Below, piece by piece: positions 25,611 to 37,028 of a stretch of 64,000 nucleotides of DNA. A program made the translations under genes and the position numbers. Numbering within the stretch: the stretch's first letter is position 1; the number at the start of each line of letters is the position of its first letter. A model generated the notes under the pieces. That model had not been told where the DNA came from, did no database searches, and saw only the letters and a program-made list of their open reading frames with translations. This DNA is from Myxococcales bacterium. GTDB lineage: Bacteria > Myxococcota_A > Polyangia > Nannocystales > Nannocystaceae. The stretch lies in the NCBI GenBank assembly GCA_020633295.1, contig JACKDW010000010.1, positions 124,001 to 188,000 of the forward strand. The letters run 5' to 3'.

Positions 25611-27032
25611 TCAGCCCTGCGGCGTCGAGACGTTCTTGAGCCCCCAGCCGGTCATGTCGCTGTAGCTGTAGGGGTCGCTGAGGCCGCTGTAGACCTCGTA
25701 CTGGAAGGTCTCCGGATCCATGCGCACGGCCGCGTTGCCGCCGTCGGAGACGACCCAGACGTAGCCGTAGAAGTCGACGCTGACGCCCTTCGACTGCCCC
25801 GTGGTCGGCAGCGGCGTGTAGCTGAGCACCTCGAGCGTCTGGCCGTCGATCGCGTAGACCCCGTTCTGGCCGTAGGCGCCGAGCCACAGGCGGCCCTCGG
25901 CGTCCTCCTGGATGCCGAGGCCCTGGGCCTGCACGAAGTCCCAGGTCTGCGCCTCCGGGTTGTAGCGCCCGGTCGTGCCCTGGTAGCCGCCGATCCACAC
26001 CATGCCCTTGGAGTCGACCGCGATCCCGTAGGCGCACAGCCCGGCGGGCAGCGCGATCACGTCGTAGGTGAGGTCATCGCGGACCTCGACGAGCGAGGCG
26101 TCGCAGTAGCCGTTGACCGCCCAGAAGTCGCCCTCGAGGTCGACCGCGCCGCCGTAGGGGCTGCGGCTCATGTAGCCGGTGGTGCCCGGGATGACGACCT
26201 TGTCGAGCTCCTGCCCGGACGCGCCGTCGAGGCGCAGGATCTCGATGTTGACCTGATCGACGGTCGCGCCGACCCAGACCTTCGCGTCCTCGTACTGGCA
26301 GCTCTGCGGGTTGAGCTGGCCCGAGGTCCAGGCGACGGCGCGCTCGCTCACGTAGCTGTAGTCGGCGTACCAGGCGACGCACTCCTCCTCGCCCCAGGGC
26401 AGCACGTCGCCCGCGCCGCTCGAGGTCTGCAGCCCGGGCGTGCCGTTTACGTCGGGGCAGTCCTCGGGGCGCGCGAAGATCTTGGTGACGCCGCCGTCGC
26501 GGCTGGCGACCACGACGTCGCCGCTGAGGCTGACGGAGGTCCGCGATGGTTGGCCGCCGCCCTGGGGCCGCACCTGGTAGCGCCCGACCTCCTCGAGCGT
26601 CTGCGTGTCGAGCTTGCTGACGGTGCCCTCGGGGCTGTTGGCGATCCAGATGTACGAGAACTCGAGCTCGCCGCCCTGGCCGTCGCAGCCCTCGCCGCCG
26701 GTGGTCGGTTCGAAGCCGACGTCGTACTTGACGCCGCCGGTCGTCGCGTCGGTGGTCACGCCCGCGGCGCCCGTCGTCACGCTCGAGCTCGCGCTGGTCT
26801 CGCCGCCGGAGTCCGTGCCGCCCGCGGTCGCGTCGGTCCCGGGGCCGGTGGAGCCCGGGCCCGCGCTCGTGCTGACGGGCGCGGTGCTGCCCTGGCTCCC
26901 GCCGCCCTCCGTGTCGCCGTCGGGCGTCGGGGCGCAGGCCGCCGCGAGGCCGAGCGCGATCTCGAGCGCGCCGCAGCGCGCGAGCGCGGCGTGGGACAGC
27001 AGGGCGCGAGGGCGGCGTGAGGAGGCGTGCAC
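25611..27032 (-). CDS. Beta-propeller lipoprotein (Vgb/NHL-like)
   Basis: 473 residues from GTG 27032. Signal LEIALGLAAAC, then a Gly/Ser/Thr linker. The globular part has repeated blades with WxxNxxxG-like units: YIWIANSPEGTVSKLD, VWVGATVDQ, DFWAVNGYCDASLVEV, GMVWIGGYQGTTGRYN, LWLGAYGQNGVYAIDG and VWVVSDGGNAAVRMD. This is like virginiamycin-B-lyase/NHL-type propellers, but no lyase residues can be assigned. Divergent from the kinase gene with only 65 bp between start codons, so they share a promoter region. Confidence 0.75.
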   Translation of the reverse strand: MHASSRRPRALLSHAALARCGALEIALGLAAACAPTPDGDTEGGGSQGSTAPVSTSAGPGSTGPGTDATAGGTDSGGETSASSSVTTGAAGVTTDATTGGVKYDVGFEPTTGGEGCDGQGGELEFSYIWIANSPEGTVSKLDTQTLEEVGRYQVRPQGGGQPSRTSVSLSGDVVVASRDGGVTKIFARPEDCPDVNGTPGLQTSSGAGDVLPWGEEECVAWYADYSYVSERAVAWTSGQLNPQSCQYEDAKVWVGATVDQVNIEILRLDGASGQELDKVVIPGTTGYMSRSPYGGAVDLEGDFWAVNGYCDASLVEVRDDLTYDVIALPAGLCAYGIAVDSKGMVWIGGYQGTTGRYNPEAQTWDFVQAQGLGIQEDAEGRLWLGAYGQNGVYAIDGQTLEVLSYTPLPTTGQSKGVSVDFYGYVWVVSDGGNAAVRMDPETFQYEVYSGLSDPYSYSDMTGWGLKNVSTPQG

Positions 27033-27097
27033 GCGCCATCAGAGTGCGCTCGCAGACGCGCGTCAAGCCGGGCGCCGCGGCGGTATTCTGCGTGCAG

Positions 27098-29302
<2,205 letters not shown>

Positions 29303-29331
29303 CGGCGCCCCGCGCCCGCGCGGTGGGAAAC

Positions 29332-30591
29332 TCAGTCGAGCATCAGCGGCGACGCGAGGCGCATGGCCTCGAGCTGATCCTCCAGCGTCCAGTCGGGCGC
29401 GGTGAGCACGGGCTCGCGGCAGCGGCCGCGACCGAGCAGCCCGCGCGGGCCAGAGAAGAAGAAGCGCGCGTCCGGGGGGAGCACGACCGGGCGATGGAAG
29501 CGCAGCGTCGCGGCGACGTGCTCGCCCTCGTCCGGCGCGCCCTCGCCGTCGCGCGCGGCCTCGGCCGCCACCCAGATCGCGGGCCCGAGCCCGATCCGCA
29601 GCGGCGCGCGCTCGCCCGCGGCGAGCCACGAGCTGTCGACGGCCGCGCGCGGGCGGCTGAACTCCGCGAGCTCGACGCGGTAGCGCTGCGCGGCCCGCAG
29701 CGCGTCGCGCTCGTCGGGCGTGCGCAGCAGCGAGCCGATGAGCACGCGGAGGACGTCACGCTCTGTCCGAACGGTCAGCTCGGCCGTCTGCCCGGCGCGG
29801 GCGTCCGCGCGGCCCGAGACGCGCGCGTGCCGGATCCGCTCGAGCTCCACGCGCGTCACGTTGTAGGGCGTGATCAGCTCGAGCGTGTCGCCGACGCGCA
29901 TGGTCCCGCGCTCGATCCCGGTGACGAGCGTGATCCAGCGCGGCGCGTACAGGATCGTGTGCTCGGTCAGCGGGCGCGGGTCCTCGCTGCCCGCCGGCCA
30001 GCTGTACTGCACGCGGCCGCGCGCCGGCTCGAGCAGCGCGCGGGTCGGCGTGGTGATGTCGTGGGTGAGCGCGCCCAGCAGCGCCTGCACGGGCCGTCGC
30101 CAGCGGACGTCGCCGCGGCGCGCTCGCTCGCTCTCGCCGCGGATGAACAGCGCGCCGCCGTCGAGCCCGACGAGCTCGAGCAGCTCGCGCAGCTCGAGCT
30201 CGCGCTGGTCGAGCGCGGCGGGCTCGAGCGTCGCGGAGCCGTCGAGGTAGACGAGCACCGGCGGCTCCGCGAACGCGCTCGCGCGGGCGAGGCACGCGAG
30301 CGCCGCGCGGGGTTCGTCGTCCGGGCCGAACACCGCGACGACGACGTCGGCGAGGAACTCGGGGATCGTCACGTCCGCGTGCGCGCGCGTCAGCTCGAGC
30401 GTGCGCGTCGGCGTCCGGATCGTCACCACGTCGGTCCGCGGCTCGCGGCTCACGGTGACCGCGAGCGCGCGGCCGCCGACGCGCTCGCGCTCGCTCGCGG
30501 TGACCTCGATCATCGCCTCGATCAGCCCGTGGATGCGGGCGCTCGCGGAGCCGGTCACGGCGACCGTCAGCAGCGGCGCCGCGCCGTTCAC
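29332..30591 (-). CDS. EF-Tu-derived protein lacking GTP-binding motifs (second gene of a pair)
   Basis: 419 residues from GTG 30591, overlapping the upstream paralogue's stop by 4 nt. It aligns with its neighbour over the whole length: the P-loop position is TGSASARIHGLI (no GKS/T), the NKxD position is VYLDGSATLE, and an RGESERARRGDVRW stretch matches EF-Tu's RGSALKALEGD region. A domain-II segment (IERGTMRVGDTLELI) and a domain-III-like end (HRPVVLPPDARFFF) follow. A short C-terminal tail WTLEDQLEA is shared with the neighbour but absent from EF-Tu. All G motifs are gone, so it cannot be a GTPase by known rules. Probably cytoplasmic, possibly a subunit of a heterodimer with the upstream gene's product. 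Confidence 0.7.
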   Translation of the reverse strand: MNGAAPLLTVAVTGSASARIHGLIEAMIEVTASERERVGGRALAVTVSREPRTDVVTIRTPTRTLELTRAHADVTIPEFLADVVVAVFGPDDEPRAALACLARASAFAEPPVLVYLDGSATLEPAALDQRELELRELLELVGLDGGALFIRGESERARRGDVRWRRPVQALLGALTHDITTPTRALLEPARGRVQYSWPAGSEDPRPLTEHTILYAPRWITLVTGIERGTMRVGDTLELITPYNVTRVELERIRHARVSGRADARAGQTAELTVRTERDVLRVLIGSLLRTPDERDALRAAQRYRVELAEFSRPRAAVDSSWLAAGERAPLRIGLGPAIWVAAEAARDGEGAPDEGEHVAATLRFHRPVVLPPDARFFFSGPRGLLGRGRCREPVLTAPDWTLEDQLEAMRLASPLMLD

Positions 30592-31937
30592 ACGTCGCGC
30601 GTCCCGTCGTGATCGAGCAGCGGGTTGCGCTCGAGCAGCAGCGTGATCCCTTGCTGCGCCTTGAGCTCGTCCTCCGTGGTCCAGCGGTGGTAGCGGCGCG
30701 GCGCGTCGGTCCGCGGCCCGAGGCTCACGCCGTAGCCCGAGAGCTCGCAGGCGGGCGCGCGCGCGGCGTACGACGGCGCCGCGTTGAAGTAGAACCGGGC
30801 GCCGCGCGGGAGCACGACGGGGCGGCGCAGCTCGAGGCGCACGCGCGCCGAGCGATCGTCGTCGAGCGTCTCCTCGACCGGGGTCGCCGCGCGCACGATC
30901 GTCGCGGTCCGCGGCGCCTCCTCGCCCAGCGAGAGCTGCAGCTCGACGGTCTCGCCCGGCGGCGGCCAGCGCTCGTGCCGGTCGGGGAACAGCCGCGTGA
31001 CGATGGCGTCGAACACCTGCGCGCCGTACATGTCGCCGCTGCGCTCGGTCGTCGTCAGCAGCGCGCCGACCGGGTCCTTGAGCAGCGCGCGCTCGGCCCG
31101 GACCGTGATCCAGGCGTACTGCCCGGGGTGGACGACGCCGCCGGTCTGCTCCGTCGCGTAGACGCCCCCGTCGACGGAGAGCACGTCGACCTCGGCGCGA
31201 TCGAAGGGCGTGACGAGCGAGAGCCGATCGCCGGCGCGCAGGGTCCCGCGCGCGAGGCTGGTCCAGAGCTTGATCTCACGTGTCCCGTGGGTCCGGTAGG
31301 GCTTGGCCGGGTCAGGCGGGTCGCGCGTCGCGTTGTACCAGAACCGGAACACGCGCCCCTCCGGGGGGTCGAGCACGCGCGAGGGCAGCGGGAGCTGATG
31401 ATCGAGCGCGTCGATCACCGCGCCCACCGAGCGCAGCCAGCGAGTGTCGTGCTCGAGCGCGCGCTTGGCCGAGCCGCGGATGATCAGCGCGCCGTCGCCG
31501 TCGAGGTCGAGCGCGTCGAGCTGCTCGCGCACGGCGAGCTCGAGGCGGTCGCGCGCGTGCTCGTCGAGCTGCTCGCACTTGTTCAGGAACACGATGACGC
31601 GCGGCGAGCCGAACGCGCGCGCCTGCGCGAGGCAGGCGGCGAGGCGGCGCGCGAGCTCGCGGTGGTTGGCGACCACGAGCAGCAAGACGTCCGCGCGCGA
31701 CTCCGGCACGAAGCTGCGCTCGTAGGGCTCGGTGAGCTCGAGCAGCCGCGTCGAGAGCTTGCAGGGCACCGGCTCGCCGCCCTGGATCAGCACGTCCTGC
31801 GGCACCGCGCGCACCACGTGCTGCGTCTTGTGCGTCAGGTACTCGAGCAGCGCCGACAGCAGCGAGGTCTTCCCGTCGCCGGGGGGACCGGTGACGGCGA
31901 CCGCGAGGAAGGGCCTGGTGAGCGCTGGACTGGACAT
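30588..31937 (-). CDS. EF-Tu-like protein with partial GTP-binding motifs (first gene of a pair)
   Basis: 449 residues from ATG 31937. G1 is GPPGDGKTS (17-25) in place of GHVDHGKTT, G4 is NKCE (119-122) in place of NKCD, and G5 is RGSAKRALEHDTRWL, strikingly like EF-Tu's RGSALKALEGD. The G3 DxPGH is missing: the stretch reads STRLLELTEPYERSFVPESRADVLLL. A region equivalent to domain II (SLARGTLRAGDRLSLV) and to domain III (RRPVVLPRGARFYFNAAP) follow, then a tail WTTEDELKA shared with the second gene. This is a diverged EF-Tu paralogue that may still bind a nucleotide but should not hydrolyse or switch normally. Nothing ribosomal is adjacent. Confidence 0.75.
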   Translation of the reverse strand: MSSPALTRPFLAVAVTGPPGDGKTSLLSALLEYLTHKTQHVVRAVPQDVLIQGGEPVPCKLSTRLLELTEPYERSFVPESRADVLLLVVANHRELARRLAACLAQARAFGSPRVIVFLNKCEQLDEHARDRLELAVREQLDALDLDGDGALIIRGSAKRALEHDTRWLRSVGAVIDALDHQLPLPSRVLDPPEGRVFRFWYNATRDPPDPAKPYRTHGTREIKLWTSLARGTLRAGDRLSLVTPFDRAEVDVLSVDGGVYATEQTGGVVHPGQYAWITVRAERALLKDPVGALLTTTERSGDMYGAQVFDAIVTRLFPDRHERWPPPGETVELQLSLGEEAPRTATIVRAATPVEETLDDDRSARVRLELRRPVVLPRGARFYFNAAPSYAARAPACELSGYGVSLGPRTDAPRRYHRWTTEDELKAQQGITLLLERNPLLDHDGTRDV

Positions 31938-32268
31938 GTCCCCTGGGCGAGGGTTCGGGGCGCGGGGCGAGCACGCGCGAGCGGAGTGCGGGCGATGGGT
32001 CGTCGAGCTCGGCGTGAGGCGAACGGGTACGCGCGGACGAAGGAACCAGCGGCCGCCGTCGTGCTGCGGCCGCAGGCGCGATCCGTATCGTACCGCTCAA
32101 TTTACGCGTGAGTGGCGGCGCGTGGACTCGCGGGCGTCGTCGGCGAGACCCTCGCCGGCTCGTCCCCGCGACTCGGTGCGGGTTCGCGCGAGACGAGCTT
32201 GATCGCGTGGCCGGCGGGTGCCACAAATCCGCACCTCGGCCGGCTTGCATCGCGGGGGGGCTGGCGCG
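31938..32268. other. 331-bp divergent intergenic region
   Basis: It lies between the starts of the EF-Tu-like gene (minus) and the FG-GAP gene (plus), so it must hold both promoters. No protein is supported. AT-rich bases near 32083-32107 (CCGTATCGTACCGCTCAATTTACG) may contain one promoter; no perfect -10/-35 pair was found. Confidence 0.4.
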
Positions 32269-34794
32269 ATGCTGCGGCCACGCATGAGCGAGATCAGGAA
32301 TTCAAGGGAGACCGTGCGCCCGGCGGCGCTCGGGGGTCGCGCCGGCGCCGGGGCCATCGGGTTGCTCTTCACGGGCGCGATCGCGCTCTCCTGCGGCGGC
32401 CCGACGCCGTCGGGGGCCCGCGCCCGAGGAGCGAGCGCCGCGACGAAGCAGGCCGCGCCGGCCGCTCGCGACGCGGCCGACAGCGCGGGCGCGTCCGCGG
32501 GCGCTCCCGGCGAGACCAAGTCCGCGCCGCCCGACGCCAAGGTGACGCACCGCCCGCGCCCGCCGCTCGATCCCAACAACCCGCACGCGAAGAGCCGGGC
32601 GCAGCTCGACGAGGAGGTCTGGCAGCCCGAGGTCGAGGCGCAGCGGCACGAGCGCCCGTTCATCGCGCTCTGGGATCGGCTGCGCAGCCCCGAGGGGCGC
32701 AGCGACCCCGCGACCGTGTTTAACAACTTCCCCTTCGGCAAGCTCGAGCTGGGCACCCCGGGCCCGGCCGAGGACATCGGCTGGGGCACGACGCGCGCGG
32801 TGACCTCGGTGAAGCCGCTCCGGACGCTGCTCGACCGCGAGGGGCTGCGCACGTGGATGAGCCGACGCGAGGCGAACGAGTGGAAGCTCGTGCAGAGCGA
32901 GTGGCACCACAGCAAGTTCGAACCAGCGCGGGGCGGGCAGCCGGCGCGCTCGACCTTCTCGATCCTCCTGCACGCGACCCGCGGCGCGCGCGAGCGCGTG
33001 GATGTCCGCGGGAGCATCCACGTCGAGTGGCGCGAGCCGGACCCCGCCGCCGGGCCCGACGCGCCGCCCTTCCCGGAGGTCATCGACGCGACCGAGCTGA
33101 CGATCACCACGCGCGAGGGGGCGCTCGCGTTCGCCCCGGGGCCGGCGCTCGACCCCGAGGGGGACCGCGCCGCGCCGATCCTCGTCTATGACCTCGACGG
33201 CGACGGCAAGTCCGAGATCGTCGCGGCGGGCGGCAACGTCGTCTATCAGAACCGCGGCGACATGACCTTTGAGCCACGGCCGCTGCTGCCCGGGCTGCCG
33301 AAGGTCACGCTCAACGCGGCCGCGCTGGCCGACTTCGACGGCGACCACGTCGTCGATCTGCTCGCGGGCTTCGGCGCCGGCGGCTTCCAGCTGTTCCGCG
33401 GCGGGGCGGGCGGCGCGTTCACGGGCGCGGCCGTCCCGGTCAAGCTCGACGGGCCCGTGTTCAGCCCGTCGGTCGTGACCGCCGGCGACATCGACGGCGA
33501 CGGCGACCTCGACGCCTGGGTCGCGCAGTACAAGCCGCCGTACCGCAACGGGCAGATGCCGACGCCCTACTACGACGCGAACGACGGCTTCCCCTCGTTC
33601 CTGCTGATCAACGACGGCACCGGGCAATTCACCGACGGGACCGTGGACGCCGGTCTGGCCGACAAGCGCAACCGTCGGACCTACAGCGGCTCGCTCGTCG
33701 AGCTCGACGGCGACGGCGACCTCGACCTGCTCGTGGTCAGCGACTTCGCGGGCGTCGACCTCTACCTCAACGACGGCAAGGGGCGCTTCCGCGACGTCAC
33801 CGCCGATCGCCTCCCGGAGCGCGCGAGCTTCGGCATGGGGCACACCATGGCCGACTACGACGGCGACGGCCTGCTCGACCTGTTCGTCGTCGGCATGAGC
33901 TCGACGACCGCGCGCCGGCTCGAGCAGCTCGGGCTCGGCCGCGACGAGTTCGACAGGCACCAGCAGATGCGCATGAAGATGGCGTACGGCAACCGCATGT
34001 ACGTCAGCGACGGCAAGGGGCACTTCCGCGAGGCCTCGTTCGGCGCCGCGGTCGCGCGCACCGGCTGGTCCTGGGGCGCGTCGAGCTTCGACGCCGACCT
34101 CGACGGGCAGATCGACATCTACGTCGCCAACGGCAACCAGAGCCGCGGCAGCGCCGAGGACTACTGCACGACCTTCTGGCGCCACGACATCTACAACGAG
34201 ACCGAGTCGCTCGACCCCGAGCTCAACGCCTACTTCCTCGACAGCTTCCAGGACGTCATCGACCGCGGCGTCTCGTGGAACGGCTACGAGCACAACAAGC
34301 TGTTCCTCGGGCGCGTGACGCCGTCCGCGGAGTTCCAGGAGCTCGGCTTTCAGCTCGGCGTCGCGTTCGAGGACGACTCGCGCTCCGTCGTCGTCGACGA
34401 TCTCGACCTCGACGGCCGCCCCGACCTGATCGTGATGTTCAGCCGCTCGCGCGCCGGCAAGATCGCCGGCGAGACGCAGATGGAGCGCGTCGCGGTGTTC
34501 AAGAACGTCTGGGAGCACGAGCACCACTGGATCGGCGTGCGCCTCGGCGGCGCGCGCTCGCCGATCGGCGCGCTCGTGCAGCTGACCGACAGCGCCGGGC
34601 GCGTGCACCCGCGCCGCTACATGACCGGCGACTCGTACTTCGCCCAGCACGCGCCGGTCTTCGTGTTCGGCCTGGGCGACGCCGCGGAGGTCGAGTCGAT
34701 CACGGTCACCTGGCCTGGCGGCAAGACCGAGACGCTCGCGAAGCCCGCGGTCGACCGCTACCACACGATCTCGCCGACGGTCGCGAAGGGCTGA
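32269..34794 (+). CDS. FG-GAP/VCBS repeat lipoprotein with ASPIC/UnbV C-terminus
   Basis: About 841 residues; ATGs at 32269 and 32284 both precede the signal GAIGLLFTGAIALSC. After a linker and a ~190-residue N-terminal part, at least five Asp-rich FG-GAP/EF-hand-like repeats are visible: DLDGDGKSEIVAAG, DFDGDHVVDLLAG, DIDGDGDLDAWVA, ELDGDGDLDLLVV, DYDGDGLLDLFVVG and DLDLDGRPDLIVM. The C-terminus (about 750-840) is the ASPIC/UnbV type: WIGVRLGGARSPIGALVQLTD, RYMTGDSYFAQHAPVFVFGLG and VTWPGGKTETL. Such proteins are surface integrin-alpha-like propellers that bind calcium. Function beyond that is unknown. Confidence 0.85.
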   Translation: MLRPRMSEIRNSRETVRPAALGGRAGAGAIGLLFTGAIALSCGGPTPSGARARGASAATKQAAPAARDAADSAGASAGAPGETKSAPPDAKVTHRPRPPLDPNNPHAKSRAQLDEEVWQPEVEAQRHERPFIALWDRLRSPEGRSDPATVFNNFPFGKLELGTPGPAEDIGWGTTRAVTSVKPLRTLLDREGLRTWMSRREANEWKLVQSEWHHSKFEPARGGQPARSTFSILLHATRGARERVDVRGSIHVEWREPDPAAGPDAPPFPEVIDATELTITTREGALAFAPGPALDPEGDRAAPILVYDLDGDGKSEIVAAGGNVVYQNRGDMTFEPRPLLPGLPKVTLNAAALADFDGDHVVDLLAGFGAGGFQLFRGGAGGAFTGAAVPVKLDGPVFSPSVVTAGDIDGDGDLDAWVAQYKPPYRNGQMPTPYYDANDGFPSFLLINDGTGQFTDGTVDAGLADKRNRRTYSGSLVELDGDGDLDLLVVSDFAGVDLYLNDGKGRFRDVTADRLPERASFGMGHTMADYDGDGLLDLFVVGMSSTTARRLEQLGLGRDEFDRHQQMRMKMAYGNRMYVSDGKGHFREASFGAAVARTGWSWGASSFDADLDGQIDIYVANGNQSRGSAEDYCTTFWRHDIYNETESLDPELNAYFLDSFQDVIDRGVSWNGYEHNKLFLGRVTPSAEFQELGFQLGVAFEDDSRSVVVDDLDLDGRPDLIVMFSRSRAGKIAGETQMERVAVFKNVWEHEHHWIGVRLGGARSPIGALVQLTDSAGRVHPRRYMTGDSYFAQHAPVFVFGLGDAAEVESITVTWPGGKTETLAKPAVDRYHTISPTVAKG

Positions 34795-34795
34795 G

Positions 34796-35891
34796 GTGGG
34801 GGCGACGCGACGAGCGCGGGCGGCCGCGCGAGCGGCTAACTCGGCGGGTCGCGCTGCTCGCCGGCGTCGTCGCGCTCGCGTGCGGGGACGACGGCGGCGG
34901 GGGCAGCGACGGGAGCGAGACCGGCGCGGACGCGACCGGCGGCGAGGCGCCCGCGCGCTGGTCCGAGCTCGCGGTCGGGCTCGAGGGCGGCGCGCTGCTC
35001 TCCGCGGCCTCGGTCGGCGACGCGCTGATCCTCGTCGGTGGAAACCTGTCTGAAAAACCAGGTGAATTACCAGGCGGCCCGGGCCTCCTCGTGCGCTACG
35101 AGCGCGGCGCGCTGTGCCGCGAGGACGACGTCAGCGAGACCGTGCTGTGGTGGATCGACAGCCCGTCCCCAGACGAGTGGTACGCGGTCGGCGAGCGCGG
35201 CGCGATCGTGCACGAGCGCGCCGGCGCGCGCGCGGACGAGAGCGTGCCGACCGAGGCCGCGCTGTTCGGCGTGCAGGTCCAGGGCGAGCAGGTGTTCGCG
35301 GTCGGCGGCGACGTCTGGGGCACCCGCGAGGGCGAGATCTGGCGCCGCGACGCCGCGGGCGACTGGGCGCCCTTCGCCGCGGGTCTCGAGGGCGTCGTGT
35401 TCAAGGTCTGGGGCGAGTGGTTCGTCGGCGACGGCGTGGCCTGGACGCGCGACGGCGACGCGCTGATCCCCCGGCACCCGCCGGGCGGCGCGAAGCTGCT
35501 GACCGTGCACGGGAACGCGGCCGGCGACGTCTGGGCCGTCGGCGGGAGCGCGAGCCCGACGCTCTTGCGCTGGCGCGGAGACGTCTGGGAGGAGCTCGAG
35601 GTCGATCCGGCCTGCGCGTCCTCGGGGCTCAACGGCGTCTGGGTCGCGGACGACGGCGTGGTCACGATCGCCGGCTTCCGCGGCGGGCTCGGCCGCTACG
35701 ACGCGGACGGCTGGGCGTGCCCCGAGGGTCAGGTCACCATCGAGGACCTGCACGTCGCGCGCGGTCACGACGGGCGGGTGTTCGCCGCGGGCGGCGACCT
35801 CTTCAGCCCCGGCAACAACCACGGCGCGATTCTGCACTACGGCCCCGCGATCGAGGCCGTCGCGCCGGGGGACGTGGGGCCGTGCCCGTGA
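34796..35891 (+). CDS. Beta-propeller-like lipoprotein; start region out of frame
   Basis: The main body (34845-35891) reads VALLAGVVALAC (lipobox) then a Gly/Ser/Asp linker and ~300 residues with repeated GDVWAVGG, GEQVFAVGGDVWG and GRVFAAGGD blades, i.e. a surface propeller. However, that frame contains no ATG, GTG or TTG in front of the signal. A GTG at 34796 two nt after the preceding stop is in another frame; one extra base in the run CGGCGGGTC near 34845 would join them. So either one base was gained, or the sequence has an indel. A short AT-rich patch at 35038-35075 (codons AAA, TTA) is unlike the rest. Confidence 0.6.
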
Positions 35892-36292
35892 GCGCGGCGC
35901 GGGCGGGCCTGCCGGCGCTCGCGCTCGTCTGCTTCGCCTGCGCCCGCGCGCCGAGCTCCGCGCCCGCGGCCGCGCCGTCCCAGGAACATGTCCATGAAGA
36001 CATGCGTGAAGACGCGCGTGAAGACGCGCGTGAAGACGCGGCGAGCCCTGCGGACCTCGCCGACGACGGCGACCGAGACCAGGACGGCGACGGGATCCCC
36101 GACGCCGACGACCCGTGCCCGACGGAGCCCGAGCTCTATCGCGGCCCCGCGCCCGCCGGCGCGCGCTACGACGGCTGCCCGGGCTGCGACTTCGCCTGTG
36201 ACGAGGACGGCGACGGCGTCCCGCTGGGGATCGATCTCTGCCCGGAGGCCCCCGGCGGCGCGGCGGACGGCTGCCCCGCGCCCGCGGCGTGA
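35888..36292 (+). CDS. Small lipoprotein with thrombospondin type 3 calcium-binding repeats
   Basis: 134 residues from GTG 35888, overlapping the previous stop (GTGA). Signal LPALALVCFAC, then three 12-bp units encoding Arg-Glu-Asp-Ala (36006-36041). The body has Asp-rich loops: DGDRDQDGDGIPDADDPCPTEP and DEDGDGVPLGIDLCPEAPGGAADGCP, the TSP type 3 pattern, common in outer-membrane lipoproteins. The last 127 nt overlap the 3' end of the opposite-strand cytochrome gene, and these repeats are in that overlap, so this frame is real there. Confidence 0.75.
   Translation: MSAARAGLPALALVCFACARAPSSAPAAAPSQEHVHEDMREDAREDAREDAASPADLADDGDRDQDGDGIPDADDPCPTEPELYRGPAPAGARYDGCPGCDFACDEDGDGVPLGIDLCPEAPGGAADGCPAPAA
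36006..36041 (+). repeat. Three 12-bp tandem repeats (REDA)
   Basis: GTGAAGACGCGC-type units encode Arg-Glu-Asp-Ala in the linker of the TSP3 lipoprotein. Confidence 0.8.
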
Positions 36293-36972
36293 CAGCGCGC
36301 GCAGGTCGTCAGCAGCTCGCCGTAGACCTCCATCATCGCGCCGACATCACGGGCCTCCTGCGCGCGCCCGGCGAGCGTGTGCACCTCGCTCACCAGCGTC
36401 ATCACGGCGGCGTCGGGGCGCGGGCCCCCGGCGGAGAGCTGCATCAGCGGCGCGTCGAGCAGGACGTCCGCGCCCTCGGCCCAGGCCCGCGGCGAGGGGC
36501 CGGCGAGCCCGTCCCACAGGCGGTTGATCGCCCACGCGTGGCGTCCGACGGTCGACGTGACCGCCGGCGCGTCGTCCTCACCGACCCTCGCGCGCGCGAC
36601 CGCGACGGCCGAGCGCCCGTGGGCCTCGTGGCACAGCCCGCAGGCGCCGACCAGCTGCGACGCGCCCGCAGCCGCGAGCGCGAGCTCGTCGGCCCCGGCG
36701 ACCGTGGTGGCGCCCGCCCACACCGGGTCGATGAACAGCCTCCAGCTGTCCGGAAAGCCAGCAGGATCGAGGCCCCGGGAGAGCTCCTCCGCGCGCGCGC
36801 GCGCCTCCGCGAGCTGCCCGCGCGTGACCGCGTCGTGCACCGCGAGCGCGAGCTCGAAGTGATGGTCGGCCGGCGCGACCTCCTGCTTCGCGCGCGGGCG
36901 CGGCGTCTCGCCGCAGGCGCCGAGCAGCGCGCAGGCCACGAGCAGCCCGATCGAGTGGTTCACGCGCGGCAT
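36166..36972 (-). CDS. Cytochrome c-like lipoprotein with two CxxCH motifs
   Basis: 268 residues from ATG 36972. Lipoprotein signal IGLLVACALLGAC. Two haem motifs: CGLCH near residue 120 and CARCH near 225, in a mostly helical protein, as in di-haem c-type cytochromes of the c556/c' size. The C-terminal ~40 residues (QPSAAPPGASGQRSIPSG...) are low-complexity and antisense to the TSP3 gene. The stop at 36166 is the first in this frame, so the overlap (36166-36292) is real as an ORF but the tail may be unimportant. It carries an oddly AT-rich patch at 36740-36770. Confidence 0.75.
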   Translation of the reverse strand: MPRVNHSIGLLVACALLGACGETPRPRAKQEVAPADHHFELALAVHDAVTRGQLAEARARAEELSRGLDPAGFPDSWRLFIDPVWAGATTVAGADELALAAAGASQLVGACGLCHEAHGRSAVAVARARVGEDDAPAVTSTVGRHAWAINRLWDGLAGPSPRAWAEGADVLLDAPLMQLSAGGPRPDAAVMTLVSEVHTLAGRAQEARDVGAMMEVYGELLTTCARCHAAGAGQPSAAPPGASGQRSIPSGTPSPSSSQAKSQPGQPS

Positions 36973-37028
36973 GGCGGGCGAGAGTCAACCCCGGCGGCCC
37001 GCGCTTGTCAAAGCCCTCGAGCGCCGCG

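Noticed and set aside
29332..31937. EF-Tu (tuf) genes
   Set aside because: The key GTPase motifs are missing or changed and the genes are not in a ribosomal operon, so they are not functional tuf genes.
32302..34764. Minus-strand open frame of 820 aa opposite the ASPIC/UnbV protein
   Set aside because: Val/Asp/Glu repeats are just the complement of the Asp-rich FG-GAP repeats.
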